The notes beneath the pieces were generated by a model that saw only the letters and a program-made list of their open reading frames with translations, searched no databases and was not told where the DNA came from. From Paucibacter sp. Y2R2-4 (GTDB lineage Bacteria; Pseudomonadota; Gammaproteobacteria; Burkholderiales; Burkholderiaceae_C), in the NCBI RefSeq assembly GCF_025717535.1, contig NZ_JAJIRO010000004.1, positions 558,001 through 622,000 on the forward strand: a DNA stretch of 64,000 bases, in the 5' to 3' direction. Position numbers and translations under genes: made by a program. This document shows, piece by piece, positions 25,398 through 33,844 of the stretch. Within the stretch, counting starts at the first letter, position 1, and every line of letters starts with the position of its first letter.

Positions 25398-26300
25398 ATG
25401 TTCAAGTTCAAAACCTCTCTTCGCTTTGTTTTCTCTGCCCTGACGCTGGGCGTCGTCGCCGCCGGCCCAGCGGCCGCCAACCCCACCACGGCCGCCGCCG
25501 CGCCCTTGAGCGTCAAGGTCTACAACGCCGAGGCGCAAAGCTTCCACGTCAATGCGGTGGTGGTCAGCGGCAAGACCGAAGCCATCGTCATCGACAGCGG
25601 CTTCACCCGTGCCGACGCGCTGCGTGTGGCCGCCAATGTGCTGGACAGCGGCAAGACGCTGAAGGCCATCTTCATCAGCAACGCTGACCCGGACTTCTAC
25701 TTCGGCGCCGAAGTGCTGAAGGCCCAGTTCCCGCAAGCGCAAGTGCTCGCCACCCCCGCCGTGCGCGACAAGATCCAGGCCAAACTGGCCGGCAAGGTCG
25801 CCTTCTGGGGCCCCAAGATGGGCGCCAACGCACCGCAAAAACCGCTGCTGCCGGACGCCCTGCAAGGCAATAGCCTGAGCGTCGATGGTGAGGCCATCGA
25901 GGTGCGAGGCACCAGCGGTGAACTGGCGCATCGCCCCTATGTGTGGATCCCGTCCATCAAGACCATCGCCGGCAATATCGCCATCTTCGGCAATCTGCAT
26001 GTTTGGACCGCCGACACACAAAAAGCCAGCGAGCGCAAGGCCTGGTTCGCCCAGCTGGATGAGATCGAAGCGCTGAAGCCCAGCACCGTCATCCCCGGCC
26101 ATATGGCGGCCGGCACCGCGCTCGACGCCAGCGCCATCCGCTACACCCGCGAGTACCTGCAGCGCTTCGACCTCGAAGCCGCCAAGGCCAAGAACGGCGC
26201 CGAGCTGATCGAAGCGATGAAGAAGGCCTATCCGCAAGCCGGCCTGGGCATTGCCCTGGACATCGGCGCCAAGGTCAACAAGGGTGAGATGCAGTGGTAA
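25398..26300 (+). CDS. Exported metallo-beta-lactamase-fold protein with degenerate metal motif
   Basis: A 300-residue protein with a signal peptide (MFKFKTSLRFVFSALTLGVVAAGPAAA, cleavage near residue 27). The fold shows AIVIDSGFTRADALRVAANVLDSGKTLKAIFIS, then where active enzymes have HxHxDH this one has SNADPDF (residues 94-100), so the three His are Asn, Asp and Phe. GHM in VIPGHM and the FYFGAEVL segment match the Vmh-type MBL family, in which this loss is seen in some members. Enzymatic activity is therefore doubtful or uses a different site. It is divergent from a LysR gene and its 3' end overlaps the next, converging gene by 26 nt. Confidence 0.8.
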   Translation: MFKFKTSLRFVFSALTLGVVAAGPAAANPTTAAAAPLSVKVYNAEAQSFHVNAVVVSGKTEAIVIDSGFTRADALRVAANVLDSGKTLKAIFISNADPDFYFGAEVLKAQFPQAQVLATPAVRDKIQAKLAGKVAFWGPKMGANAPQKPLLPDALQGNSLSVDGEAIEVRGTSGELAHRPYVWIPSIKTIAGNIAIFGNLHVWTADTQKASERKAWFAQLDEIEALKPSTVIPGHMAAGTALDASAIRYTREYLQRFDLEAAKAKNGAELIEAMKKAYPQAGLGIALDIGAKVNKGEMQW

Positions 26301-27102
26301 TCGGCTGAAGGCTTCGAGCGAGGCGGGAGAACTGCAAGCACTCTCCGTCCTCGGGCACAAAAAGCCGCTCGGCCAAACCCGCAGCCTCAGCGGCTGCGCG
26401 CAGCTCGGCCCGCGTGACCGGGCAGTGGCTCAAGGCCTCCAAATGGTTGGCCACCACCACCCCTTTCGCCAGACGACAAAAAGCCAGCACCTCGGCCACA
26501 TCCATGATCAGCTCCTGGCCCAAGTCAAAGCGCGCGCCGCCGGCCGGGATCACCGAGACATCCGGCTGATGCTCACGCACAAAGTCCTGCACCGCGGGCG
26601 TCAGCACCGTGTCGCCGGCCAAGTAGACCGAGGGCTCGCCCGGCAGCTCGATGAAATAGCCCACGCCATGCTCCATCAGCAAGCGCACCGCCCCCTTGCC
26701 ATGGGTGCAGCGCACGGTGCGAATCTGGCCGCCCAGAAAGGGCTGCGGGCGCTGATGATCTTGCGGCAGGGGTTGCACATTCAGCCCTCGGCTGCGCAGA
26801 TGCTCGGCGTCATGTGGTGTGCAGATCACCGGCGTTTGATGCTGACGCAGCCAAGCCTTGCCGGCGCGGTCCAGATGGTCGAAGTGGCCTTTCTGGCAAT
26901 GCGTGATCAAAGCATGGCTCACGTCTTGCAGCAGCGCATCGACCGACCCCGGCAGATCACGAGTCGGGTTGCGCTCTCGCACCCCATCCAACAAACGCAA
27001 AGGCGGCAAGGCATGGCGCGGCGCCAGCATCGGGTCCACCAAGATGCAATGCTCGCCGAGCTGAATCTTCAGCGTGGCACTGCGCAGTTGGGTGATCTTC
27101 AT
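26275..27102 (-). CDS. UlaG-like MBL-fold metal-dependent hydrolase
   Basis: A 275-residue protein (MKITQLRSATLKIQLGEHCILVDPML). The metal-binding motif is ITHCQKGHFDHLD: His68, His73, Asp75 and His76, so the first His is followed by four residues instead of the usual one (HxHxDH). A later His/Asp set lies in VYLAGDT (typical of the family) and VVVANHLEAL. The family includes L-ascorbate-6-phosphate lactonase and other phosphoesterase-like hydrolases; the substrate is unknown. No signal peptide. It overlaps the tautomerase gene start by 4 nt, so they form one operon, and its 3' end overlaps the converging MBL-like gene. Confidence 0.82.
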   Translation of the reverse strand: MKITQLRSATLKIQLGEHCILVDPMLAPRHALPPLRLLDGVRERNPTRDLPGSVDALLQDVSHALITHCQKGHFDHLDRAGKAWLRQHQTPVICTPHDAEHLRSRGLNVQPLPQDHQRPQPFLGGQIRTVRCTHGKGAVRLLMEHGVGYFIELPGEPSVYLAGDTVLTPAVQDFVREHQPDVSVIPAGGARFDLGQELIMDVAEVLAFCRLAKGVVVANHLEALSHCPVTRAELRAAAEAAGLAERLFVPEDGECLQFSRLARSLQPITTASHPC

Positions 27103-27581
27103 GCGTGGCGCCTCTCAAGCTGTTCCACCGGCAGCAAATGCTGCAAATGTCGATAGCCCGCTGCCTGCGCCATTGCCGCTAGAGGCCAAATCACACCGTT
27201 GGCGGCCCAATACCCATCGGGCACCTCATGAATGACGACCGAGCTGGCCAAGCGTCGCGTCTCGCACTCAGGCAAAGCCGCTTGAAAGGCCGCGTGGACC
27301 TTCGCCACATAGAGGGCGCGCGACTCCGCATCCAAGACACCGACCGGTACATAGATCAGCGCCCAACAAGGCAGTAGCAAGAGCAGCCCGGGATCGACGC
27401 CGCCACAGCTCAGGGCCCCGGCTGCCAACTCCTCGACCATCACCCAGCACAGCGCGCGCTGCTGCGGCGCATCCGGGATCTGCTCGGCCAAGGCGGCTGC
27501 TTCATTGACGGCGCGCACCAGGCGTTCGCGCGAGGCCCCGGGGTAGGCGCCCTGTGGCAGTTTGAGAACGATGTTCGGCAT
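27099..27581 (-). CDS. Tautomerase-superfamily protein (4-OT-like)
   Basis: A 160-residue cytosolic protein whose mature N-terminus would be Pro (MPNIVLKLPQGAYPGASRERLVRAVNEAA), the catalytic base of the tautomerase superfamily. The first 60 residues resemble 4-oxalocrotonate tautomerase; the second half (WALIYVPVGVLDAESRALYVAKVHAAFQAALP) looks like a second related unit, as in fused tautomerases. The ATG at 27579-27581 is chosen because it exposes Pro1; upstream in-frame starts would bury it. It is divergent from a GlxA-type regulator, with a palindrome between them. Confidence 0.75.
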   Translation of the reverse strand: MPNIVLKLPQGAYPGASRERLVRAVNEAAALAEQIPDAPQQRALCWVMVEELAAGALSCGGVDPGLLLLLPCWALIYVPVGVLDAESRALYVAKVHAAFQAALPECETRRLASSVVIHEVPDGYWAANGVIWPLAAMAQAAGYRHLQHLLPVEQLERRHA

Positions 27582-27645
27582 GAATTGGCTTTCTGAGCTG
27601 TAAATCAATGCCTTCATTGGAGCCGCAGCGGGCCTACACTGCGAG

Positions 27646-27680
27646 TGTCTGAAAATCAACCAATCAAGCGTTTTCAGACA
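27646..27680. promoter_or_regulatory. Perfect inverted repeat TGTCTGAAAA/TTTTCAGACA in divergent promoter
   Basis: TGTCTGAAAA (27646-27655) and TTTTCAGACA (27671-27680) form a perfect 10-bp inverted repeat with a 15-nt spacer, about 25 bp between half-site starts. It lies midway between the tautomerase-MBL operon and the AraC-type regulator, as expected for the regulator's operator. The repeat is certain; the role is inferred. Confidence 0.6.
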
Positions 27681-27699
27681 AATCACCAAAACACTGGCC

Positions 27700-28680
27700 A
27701 TGCCCGACTTCACCCTGCTCGTGCTCCCCGGCAGCTACGCCAGCAGCGTGGCGGCCACGCTGGACATGCTGCGCGCCGCGGCCAGCCTGGCGCCCCGCTT
27801 GCGGCTGGCGCCGCCCACCTGGCGTGTGCTCTCGCCCGACGGTGGTCCAGTGAACTTAGGCTCCGGGCTGTGGGTGGACAGCGCAGCGATGCCGCAGCGC
27901 CTGCGCCGCGATCCCGGCACCTGGGTGCTACCGGGCCTGGGCACAGAAGACGTCGAGACCTTGATGGCCGCGCTGCAGCGGCCCCAAGCGCAGCGCTTGA
28001 TCCAGGCCTTGAGCGCCCATGCGGCGCTTGAGGGGCGCATCGCCGCGTCTTGCTCGGCCGTGTTCATGCTGCAGGCGGCGGGGCTCTTGGCGGGCCGACA
28101 GGTCACCACCTCCTGGTGGCTGGCGCCGCAGCTGCAGCAGCTGGAGCCTCGCTGCAAGGTGGACGCCGACCGCATGATCTGCACCGATGGCCTCTTGTGC
28201 ACCGCCGGTGCCGCCTTTGCGCAGGTCGACCTGATGCTGCACCTGCTGCGACAGCAGTTCGGCGTGCCGCTGGCAGACGCCGTTAGCCGCGTCTTGCTGA
28301 TCAATGGCCGCGAGGCCCAGGCCCCCTTCATGGTGCCGGCCCTGCTGGCCAGCGGCGACGCCTTGGTCGGCCAGCTGCTGCGCCGCATTGAAGCCAGCTT
28401 GCCGCAAACACCCAGCGTGGCGGCGCTGGCGCAGCAGCTGGGCCTGTCGACCCGCACCCTGTCTCGGCGCGTGCACCAAGCCACCGGCAAAAGCACCTTG
28501 GCCTTGATCCACAGCGTGCGCTTGCAGCGCGCACGCTTGCTGATTGAGTCCAGCACGCTGAGCATTGAAGAAGTGGCCGCCCAAGTGGGCTATGAAGACG
28601 CCACCGCTTTGCGCCGGCTGATGCGCAAGCTGCAAGGGCAGGCGCCCAGCCAGCTGCGCAAAAGAAGCAGCCTGGTTTAA
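27700..28680 (+). CDS. GlxA-type AraC-family regulator with DJ-1/PfpI domain
   Basis: A 326-residue protein. The N-terminal half (to about 190) is a DJ-1/PfpI amidase-like fold (FTLLVLPGSYASSVAATLDML; nucleophile-elbow region IAASCSAVFMLQAAGLL, with Cys in the expected place). The C-terminal 100 residues are an AraC double HTH (PSVAALAQQLGLSTRTLSRRVHQATGKSTLALIHSVRLQRARLLIES and SIEEVAAQVGYEDATALRRLMRK). It probably controls the divergent tautomerase-MBL operon, with the DJ-1 domain sensing a small molecule. The start is the ATG at 27700. Confidence 0.87.
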   Translation: MPDFTLLVLPGSYASSVAATLDMLRAAASLAPRLRLAPPTWRVLSPDGGPVNLGSGLWVDSAAMPQRLRRDPGTWVLPGLGTEDVETLMAALQRPQAQRLIQALSAHAALEGRIAASCSAVFMLQAAGLLAGRQVTTSWWLAPQLQQLEPRCKVDADRMICTDGLLCTAGAAFAQVDLMLHLLRQQFGVPLADAVSRVLLINGREAQAPFMVPALLASGDALVGQLLRRIEASLPQTPSVAALAQQLGLSTRTLSRRVHQATGKSTLALIHSVRLQRARLLIESSTLSIEEVAAQVGYEDATALRRLMRKLQGQAPSQLRKRSSLV

Positions 28681-28795
28681 GGACGAAGGCTCAGGACGAG
28701 TGCCCAGCGCCCGGCAAGGAGGATGATGGGAGAATTCGCGCTCCTCTTGCCCTCGTGACCGGCGCCACGCCAGCTCCCACTCTTTGCTCAGACCC

Positions 28796-30451
28796 ATGCT
28801 GCAACAACTCTCGACATTCACTCAAGAAGCCTCCGCCATCGGCCCCGTGGTGCTGATCGTGATGGACGGCTATGGCATCTCAAAGACCGGCGCGGGCAGC
28901 GCCATCGCGGCGGCCAACAAGCCAACGCTGGACCGGCTGGTGGCCCAATACCCGAATATTCAGCTGCGTGCGCATGGCACGGCCGTGGGCATGCCCTCGG
29001 ACGACGATATGGGCAACTCCGAGGTGGGCCATAACGCCTTGGGCGCTGGCCAGGTCTATTCGCAGGGCGCGGCCCTGGTGGCCAACTCCATCGCCTCGGG
29101 TGAGCTCTGGCAAGGGCATGCGTGGCAAGAGATCGTGGCAGCCGCCAAGGCCGGCAATCAGCGCATCCACTTCCTGGGCCTCTTGTCTGATGGCAATGTG
29201 CACAGCCATATCGACCATCTGAAGGCCATGGTGCTGCGCGCCAAGCAAGAAGGCATCAAGACAGTGCGGGTGCATGCCTTGATCGACGGGCGCGATGTGC
29301 CCGAGACCAGCGCCTTGGACTATGTCGTGCCCTTCGAGGCCTTTTTGGCCGAACTGAGCACCGAGGGCTTCGACGCCCGCATCGCCTCCGGCGGCGGCCG
29401 CCAGTCCATCACCATGGACCGTTATGACGCCAACTGGCCCATGGTGGAACGCGGCTGGAAGACCCATGTGCTGGGCCAAGGCGCGCAGTTCGCCAACGGC
29501 ACCGCCGCCATCCAGGGCCTGCGCGAACAGCACCCCGGCGTGATCGACCAAGACCTGCCCGAGTTCGTCATCGCCGAGAACGGCCAGGCCATTGGCACGA
29601 TTGAAGACGGCGACGCGGTGGTGCTCTTCAACTTCCGCGGTGACCGCGCGATTGAAGCCACCCGCGCCTTTGAAGAAGGCAGTGCCTTTGACAAGTTCGA
29701 TCGCCAGCGCGTGCCCAAAGTCACCTTCGCCGGCATGCTGCAGTACGACGGCGACCTGAAGCTGCCCGCGCGCTTTCTGGTGGCGCCACCGGCCATCAAG
29801 AACACCTCGGGCGAATGGTTCAGCAAAATGGGCATCGCACAGTTCGCCTGCTCAGAGACCCAGAAGTTCGGCCATGTCACCTACTTCTGGAACGGCAATC
29901 GCTCCAGCAAGTTTGAGGGTGAAACGTACCTCGAAGTGCCCAGCGATGTAGTGCCTTTTGAGCAGCGCCCCTGGATGAAGGCCGCCGAGATCACCGACGC
30001 CATGGTTGCCGCGCTGGAAAGCGGCAAGTACAAGGTGCTGCGCTGCAACTTTGCCAACGGCGATATGGTCGGCCACACCGGCAATCTGCGCGCCGCCACC
30101 ATGGCCATCGAAGCGGTGGACCTGGCCTTGGGCCGCTTGCTGAAAGCGGTAGACGCTGCCGGCGGCGTGGCCCTGATCACCGCCGACCACGGCAATGCCG
30201 ACGAGATGGTCGAGCTGGACAAGAAAACCGGCCAGCCCTCACTGAACAAAGACGGCAGCTTCAAGGCCAAGACCGCCCACACGCTCAACCCCGTGCCGCT
30301 GATCCTGTACCAAAACATCCCGGGCCTGAAGATTGGCTTGAAGCAGACGCCCACGGCCGGCTTGTCCAATATCGCGGCCACCACGGCCAACCTGCTGGGT
30401 TTCGACAAGTACGCGGACTGGGATGAGAGCTTGCTGACGGTTAGCAAGTAA
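28796..30451 (+). CDS. gpmI: 2,3-bisphosphoglycerate-independent phosphoglycerate mutase
   Basis: A 551-residue cytosolic enzyme of glycolysis/gluconeogenesis that interconverts 3- and 2-phosphoglycerate with two Mn ions. VVLIVMDGYGI (metal Asp24) and DDDMGNSEVGHN (nucleophile Ser75) are at the N-terminus; LLSDGNVHSHIDHLKAM, HALIDGRDVPETSA, FNFRGDRAIEATRAF and the C-terminal TADHGNADEM (metal ligands) complete the active site. Length is at the long end of the family (about 510-550). The ATG at 28796 is used; a TTG four codons earlier is not. The gene appears monocistronic. Confidence 0.95.
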   Translation: MLQQLSTFTQEASAIGPVVLIVMDGYGISKTGAGSAIAAANKPTLDRLVAQYPNIQLRAHGTAVGMPSDDDMGNSEVGHNALGAGQVYSQGAALVANSIASGELWQGHAWQEIVAAAKAGNQRIHFLGLLSDGNVHSHIDHLKAMVLRAKQEGIKTVRVHALIDGRDVPETSALDYVVPFEAFLAELSTEGFDARIASGGGRQSITMDRYDANWPMVERGWKTHVLGQGAQFANGTAAIQGLREQHPGVIDQDLPEFVIAENGQAIGTIEDGDAVVLFNFRGDRAIEATRAFEEGSAFDKFDRQRVPKVTFAGMLQYDGDLKLPARFLVAPPAIKNTSGEWFSKMGIAQFACSETQKFGHVTYFWNGNRSSKFEGETYLEVPSDVVPFEQRPWMKAAEITDAMVAALESGKYKVLRCNFANGDMVGHTGNLRAATMAIEAVDLALGRLLKAVDAAGGVALITADHGNADEMVELDKKTGQPSLNKDGSFKAKTAHTLNPVPLILYQNIPGLKIGLKQTPTAGLSNIAATTANLLGFDKYADWDESLLTVSK

Positions 30452-30549
30452 GGCTGACGGGGGTCGCGAGCTCGGGGCGCAGCGAGGTGCTTTTGCCCAG
30501 CCAATTCCCGGCCCACGATCCACTCTCGACAGGTCAGCAAACGCCTCGC

Positions 30550-31725
30550 TCAGGGGCGCTCCCCCACCAGTGCCGTCAAGATGGCATAGGCGGCCTCGAT
30601 GCGGGCGGGGACTGGATAGTTCTTGTTCGCCAACATCACCAGGCCGAACTGTTCCTTGGGGACAAACAGCGCATAGGCGCCAAAGCCCCCGGTCGAGCCG
30701 GTCTTGTTGAACAAGCGCGGCCCCGGGTCCTGAGCCGCCAAGACTTTTTGCGCCGGCTGAGGGTCGAAGATGACTTCTTCGGCATTGCCGCCCAAGAGCC
30801 ACTCACGGCTGATGGGGTAGCCGTATTGCTCCCAGCCCAAGCCTTGCACCATAGGGCCGGCACGGAATCGGCCGATCTGAGTAGCCAGCACTGCGCGCTT
30901 CATCGGGCCGCTGAGGGTGGAAGGGTCCAAATTGGCCTGGACAAAGCGCAGCAAATCAGCGGCCGTGGTCTTCACCCCATAGGTCTGCTCATCCATGGGG
31001 CCAGGATTGACACGAACCGCTTGCTCGCCTCGATATCCCCAGGCGTAGTTCACCGCTGCTCGTTCAGGCACTTGAATGTAGGTGCTCGTCATGCCAAATG
31101 CCGGGAACAGCACCGTTTCCATCGCGCTGGCAAAGCTCATGCCCAAGGCATTGCTGGCCGCCAGCCCGAACAGACCCAGGCTCGGGTTGGAGTACTCGCG
31201 AATGCTGGCCGGTGGCGCCGCGGGCTTCCAGCCTGCGTAGTAGGAAAACATGGCGTTTTGGCCATGCACTGTTTCAGGAAACTGCAAGGGCAGACCGCCT
31301 GCGGTGTAGGTGCCGAAATGCAGCAGGGTTGCGCGGTCGATGGCCTTGCCGCGCAGTTCGGGAATGTACTTTCCGGGGTGATCGGCCAGCGAGAGCTTGC
31401 CCGAGGCTTCGGCATAAGCGCCCAGCGTCGCGGTCAGCGTCTTGCTGATGGAGCCGATCTCAAAAATGGTGGCGTCCGTTACCGGCTGGCCCGACACTTT
31501 GGAGGCCACGCCGAAATTGAAAACATAGGCACGACCGTGCCAGGACACCGCGACCGCCATGCCGGGCACGGCATATTGGCTCATCAGCGGCGCAATCGCG
31601 GGCTCAATGGCAAGACGAACACGAGCGGCCTCGTCGGCATGGGCGGATGAGACGAGCAATGCGGCAAGGGCAGTGCCGCAAAGTCGCAGCAGGCGGCGAG
31701 AACAAGAAGAAGGCACAGGCGTCAC
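30550..31725 (-). CDS. Class C (AmpC-type) serine beta-lactamase
   Basis: A 391-residue exported protein with a signal peptide (RRLLRLCGTALAALLVSSAHA, cleavage near residue 30). All serine-lactamase motifs are present in class C form: SISK (Ser92-Lys95), YSN (Tyr178-Asn180) and KTG (341-343), with mature length near 360 residues. It would hydrolyse cephalosporins in the periplasm. The reading starts at a GTG (31723-31725); no ATG gives the full signal peptide. No ampR gene is adjacent, so it may be constitutive or controlled elsewhere. An esterase (EstB-type) function with the same fold cannot be excluded, but the YSN and KTG motifs favour a lactamase. Confidence 0.85.
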   Translation of the reverse strand: MTPVPSSCSRRLLRLCGTALAALLVSSAHADEAARVRLAIEPAIAPLMSQYAVPGMAVAVSWHGRAYVFNFGVASKVSGQPVTDATIFEIGSISKTLTATLGAYAEASGKLSLADHPGKYIPELRGKAIDRATLLHFGTYTAGGLPLQFPETVHGQNAMFSYYAGWKPAAPPASIREYSNPSLGLFGLAASNALGMSFASAMETVLFPAFGMTSTYIQVPERAAVNYAWGYRGEQAVRVNPGPMDEQTYGVKTTAADLLRFVQANLDPSTLSGPMKRAVLATQIGRFRAGPMVQGLGWEQYGYPISREWLLGGNAEEVIFDPQPAQKVLAAQDPGPRLFNKTGSTGGFGAYALFVPKEQFGLVMLANKNYPVPARIEAAYAILTALVGERP

Positions 31726-31802
31726 TCGGAGTCTTGTTGGAAATGAAATAGGCTGTTGAAGCGCGGCTGACGCTGCGGCTCAACAGCTAGGGCTGCGCAT
31801 TC

Positions 31803-32734
31803 TCATGCCTTGGCCATCAGTACGCCGTTGCGGCCTCTGCGTTTGACCTCATACATGGCCGCGTCGGCACGGCTGAACAGCGAGTCTTTGACGGCCTCCA
31901 GGCCATCGAACAGGACCACGCCGATGCTCGCACTGCCTTGATGCTGCAGGCCTTTGGCTTCACTGCCCACTGGGCTCAGTTCAAAGTCCGCGGCCAGGCT
32001 TGCGTGCAGGCGCTGAGCGATCTCCATCGCGGTGTGCGCGGCGACTTCGGCTGGCGCGTCGATCTCGTCGAGCAGCACGACAAACTCGTCACCGCCGGTG
32101 CGCGCCACGGTGTCCCCCGCGCGAACCGAGCTCACCATGCGTCTGGCGGCCTCGACCAGCACCTGATCTCCGGCCGCGTGACCGTGGCCGTCATTGAGCG
32201 GCTTGAAGTGACCAGATCCACAACCATCAAGGCCGCAAAGTGCTGGCTACGTTGCAGCTTGAGCAGCAAATGCTCAAGACGCGTCATCAGCAAGCGGCGA
32301 TTGGGCAACTGGGTCAAGGGATCGTAGAAGGCCAGTTGCTGCGCATGCTCTTGCGCCGCATTGCGTTCAGTGACGTCAATGAAGGTGGCGAGGAAGCCGT
32401 CGCCGAGCGTGGTGCCCGAGATTTCCATGGTCACCGTCCGCCCATTTTTGCAGCGAACTTTGTACTCGATCGGGGCGATATCTCGCTTTTCGGCGGCAGC
32501 GAGGGCCACGGCCGCCTCCCAGGTGGAACAGACCCATTGGCGATAGTCTGGGTCGGGATAGGCCAAAGGCCACCAGTGATCCAGCGTCGGCATGTCCTGC
32601 TGGGTATAGCCGAAGACCGCCTCGAAGCGCAAATTGATCTGCAAGATGGCGCCATCAGAGGCCACCCAGCAGAGCGGGAGTGGGACCTTCATGAAAAGGT
32701 CTTGGAAATGGGTACTCACGGTGCCTTCGTGCAT
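31803..32734 (-). pseudogene. PAS-GGDEF diguanylate cyclase broken by a one-base deletion
   Basis: Two adjacent minus-strand reading frames join into one PAS-GGDEF protein if a single base is added. From MHEGTVSTHF (ATG 32732-32734) the frame encodes a PAS sensor (FMKVPLPLCWVASDGAILQINLRFEAVFGYTQQDM.., FIDVTERNAAQEHAQQLAFYDPLTQLPNRRLLMTRLEHLL) up to LMVVDL at about 32209-32217; from there the +1 frame gives HFKPLNDGHGHAAGDQVLVEAARRM and RAGDTVARTGGDEFVVLLDEID. The sequence reads GATCTGGTCACTTC where GATCTGG[A]TCACTTC would be expected. The GGDEF motif and an RxxD inhibitory-site motif (RAGD, five residues before) are intact. No stop-free alternative exists, so it is a pseudogene or a recent frameshift. 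Confidence 0.85.
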
Positions 32735-32813
32735 GAGCTGAGCATTTCGCGAAATCGAGCTTTCTTCCCCTCCGCTCGGCAGGCGTGATGCTTTGCGGTG
32801 GATCCAGCGATGT

Positions 32814-33614
32814 TTACATGACGAAGTCGTAATCCACAAGCAGCGGCGCATGGTCGCTGAATCTCTGATCCTTGTAGATCCTTGCACTCCGGGCCAGGGC
32901 CGCCAGCTTGGGCGTGGCGAATTGGTAGTCCAGACGCCAGCCCACGTTCTTGGCATAGGCTTGGCCGCGGTTGCTCCACCAGGTGTAGCAAGCATCGGTG
33001 GTGTCGGGGTGCAACTGGCGATAGACATCGACCAAGCCGCCATGGTCGGGGTTCTGGCCGAAGAGATGGTCCAACCAGGCGCGCTCTTCAGGCAGGAAGC
33101 CCGAGTTCTTCAAGTTGCCCTTCCAGTTCTTCAGGTCGGCTGGCTTGTGGGCGATGTTGACATCGGCCACCAAGATGAACTCGCGCTCAGCCTTCAGCGC
33201 CGCCAGATGCGGACGCATCGCGTCCAGAAAACGGTACTTGGCTTCTTGGCGCTCGGGGCCGCTGGAGCCGCTGGGGAAGTAGCAGCTGATCAGGCTGAGC
33301 TTACGGCCAGGCTTGTCGAAGCGCTTTTCGATATAGCGACCTTCATCGTCGAACTCTTGCACGCCGATGCCGGTGATGATGTCGCTGGGGGTTTCGCGGG
33401 TGTAGAGGCCGACGCCGGAATAACCCTTTTTCTGCGCGTAATGAAAGTGCCCCTTCAGGTCGCCCGAGCTACAAAAGGTGCCGGCCACATGTTCATCTTG
33501 CGCCTTGACCTCTTGCACGCCCAAGGCGTCGGCTTGCTGCTGCGGCAGCCAGTCAAAAAAGCCCTTAGTGGCGGCGGAACGGATGCCGTTCAAATTGGCT
33601 GTTATGAAACGCAT
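32814..33614 (-). CDS. xth: Exodeoxyribonuclease III
   Basis: A 266-residue AP endonuclease/3'-5' exonuclease of base-excision repair. MRFITANLNGIRSA, the metal-binding Glu in LGVQEVKAQDEH, VADVNIAHKPADLKNW (catalytic Asp/Asn region), the WW-containing TWWSNRGQAYAKNVGWRLDYQ segment, and the C-terminal SDHAPLLVDY (Asp-His pair) are all present as in the ExoIII family. The start is the ATG at 33612-33614. The neighbour on the downstream side is the broken GGDEF gene. No SOS box is seen. Confidence 0.93.
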   Translation of the reverse strand: MRFITANLNGIRSAATKGFFDWLPQQQADALGVQEVKAQDEHVAGTFCSSGDLKGHFHYAQKKGYSGVGLYTRETPSDIITGIGVQEFDDEGRYIEKRFDKPGRKLSLISCYFPSGSSGPERQEAKYRFLDAMRPHLAALKAEREFILVADVNIAHKPADLKNWKGNLKNSGFLPEERAWLDHLFGQNPDHGGLVDVYRQLHPDTTDACYTWWSNRGQAYAKNVGWRLDYQFATPKLAALARSARIYKDQRFSDHAPLLVDYDFVM

Positions 33615-33756
33615 GGCAAAGACACTCGCATAGACCGGTAGGGCGCGAAGTATCGCAGGAGACATCGCAGCAGCTGGAGGGCGAAGCTGCGGTGTTTTGA
33701 CAACAGATAACCCCAGACTTGGCGCCCAAGGTAGTTGGCGGGCACGGGAATTGCTA

Positions 33757-33774
33757 GATTCACGGACGATTCAC
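33757..33774 (+). promoter_or_regulatory. Direct repeat GATTCAC (11-bp period) upstream of TonB receptor
   Basis: GATTCAC is at 33757-33763 and 33768-33774, and GATTGGTCAC continues the pattern at 33776-33785. One-helical-turn spacing suggests a regulator site for the receptor gene, about 70-90 nt upstream of its ATG. The regulator is unknown. Confidence 0.3.
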
Positions 33775-33844
33775 AGATTGGTCACATACCAGTTGACGGC
33801 CCGCGCGGCGCCCTGCATTTCTCCCCATTTTTTCGGAGCCCCTC

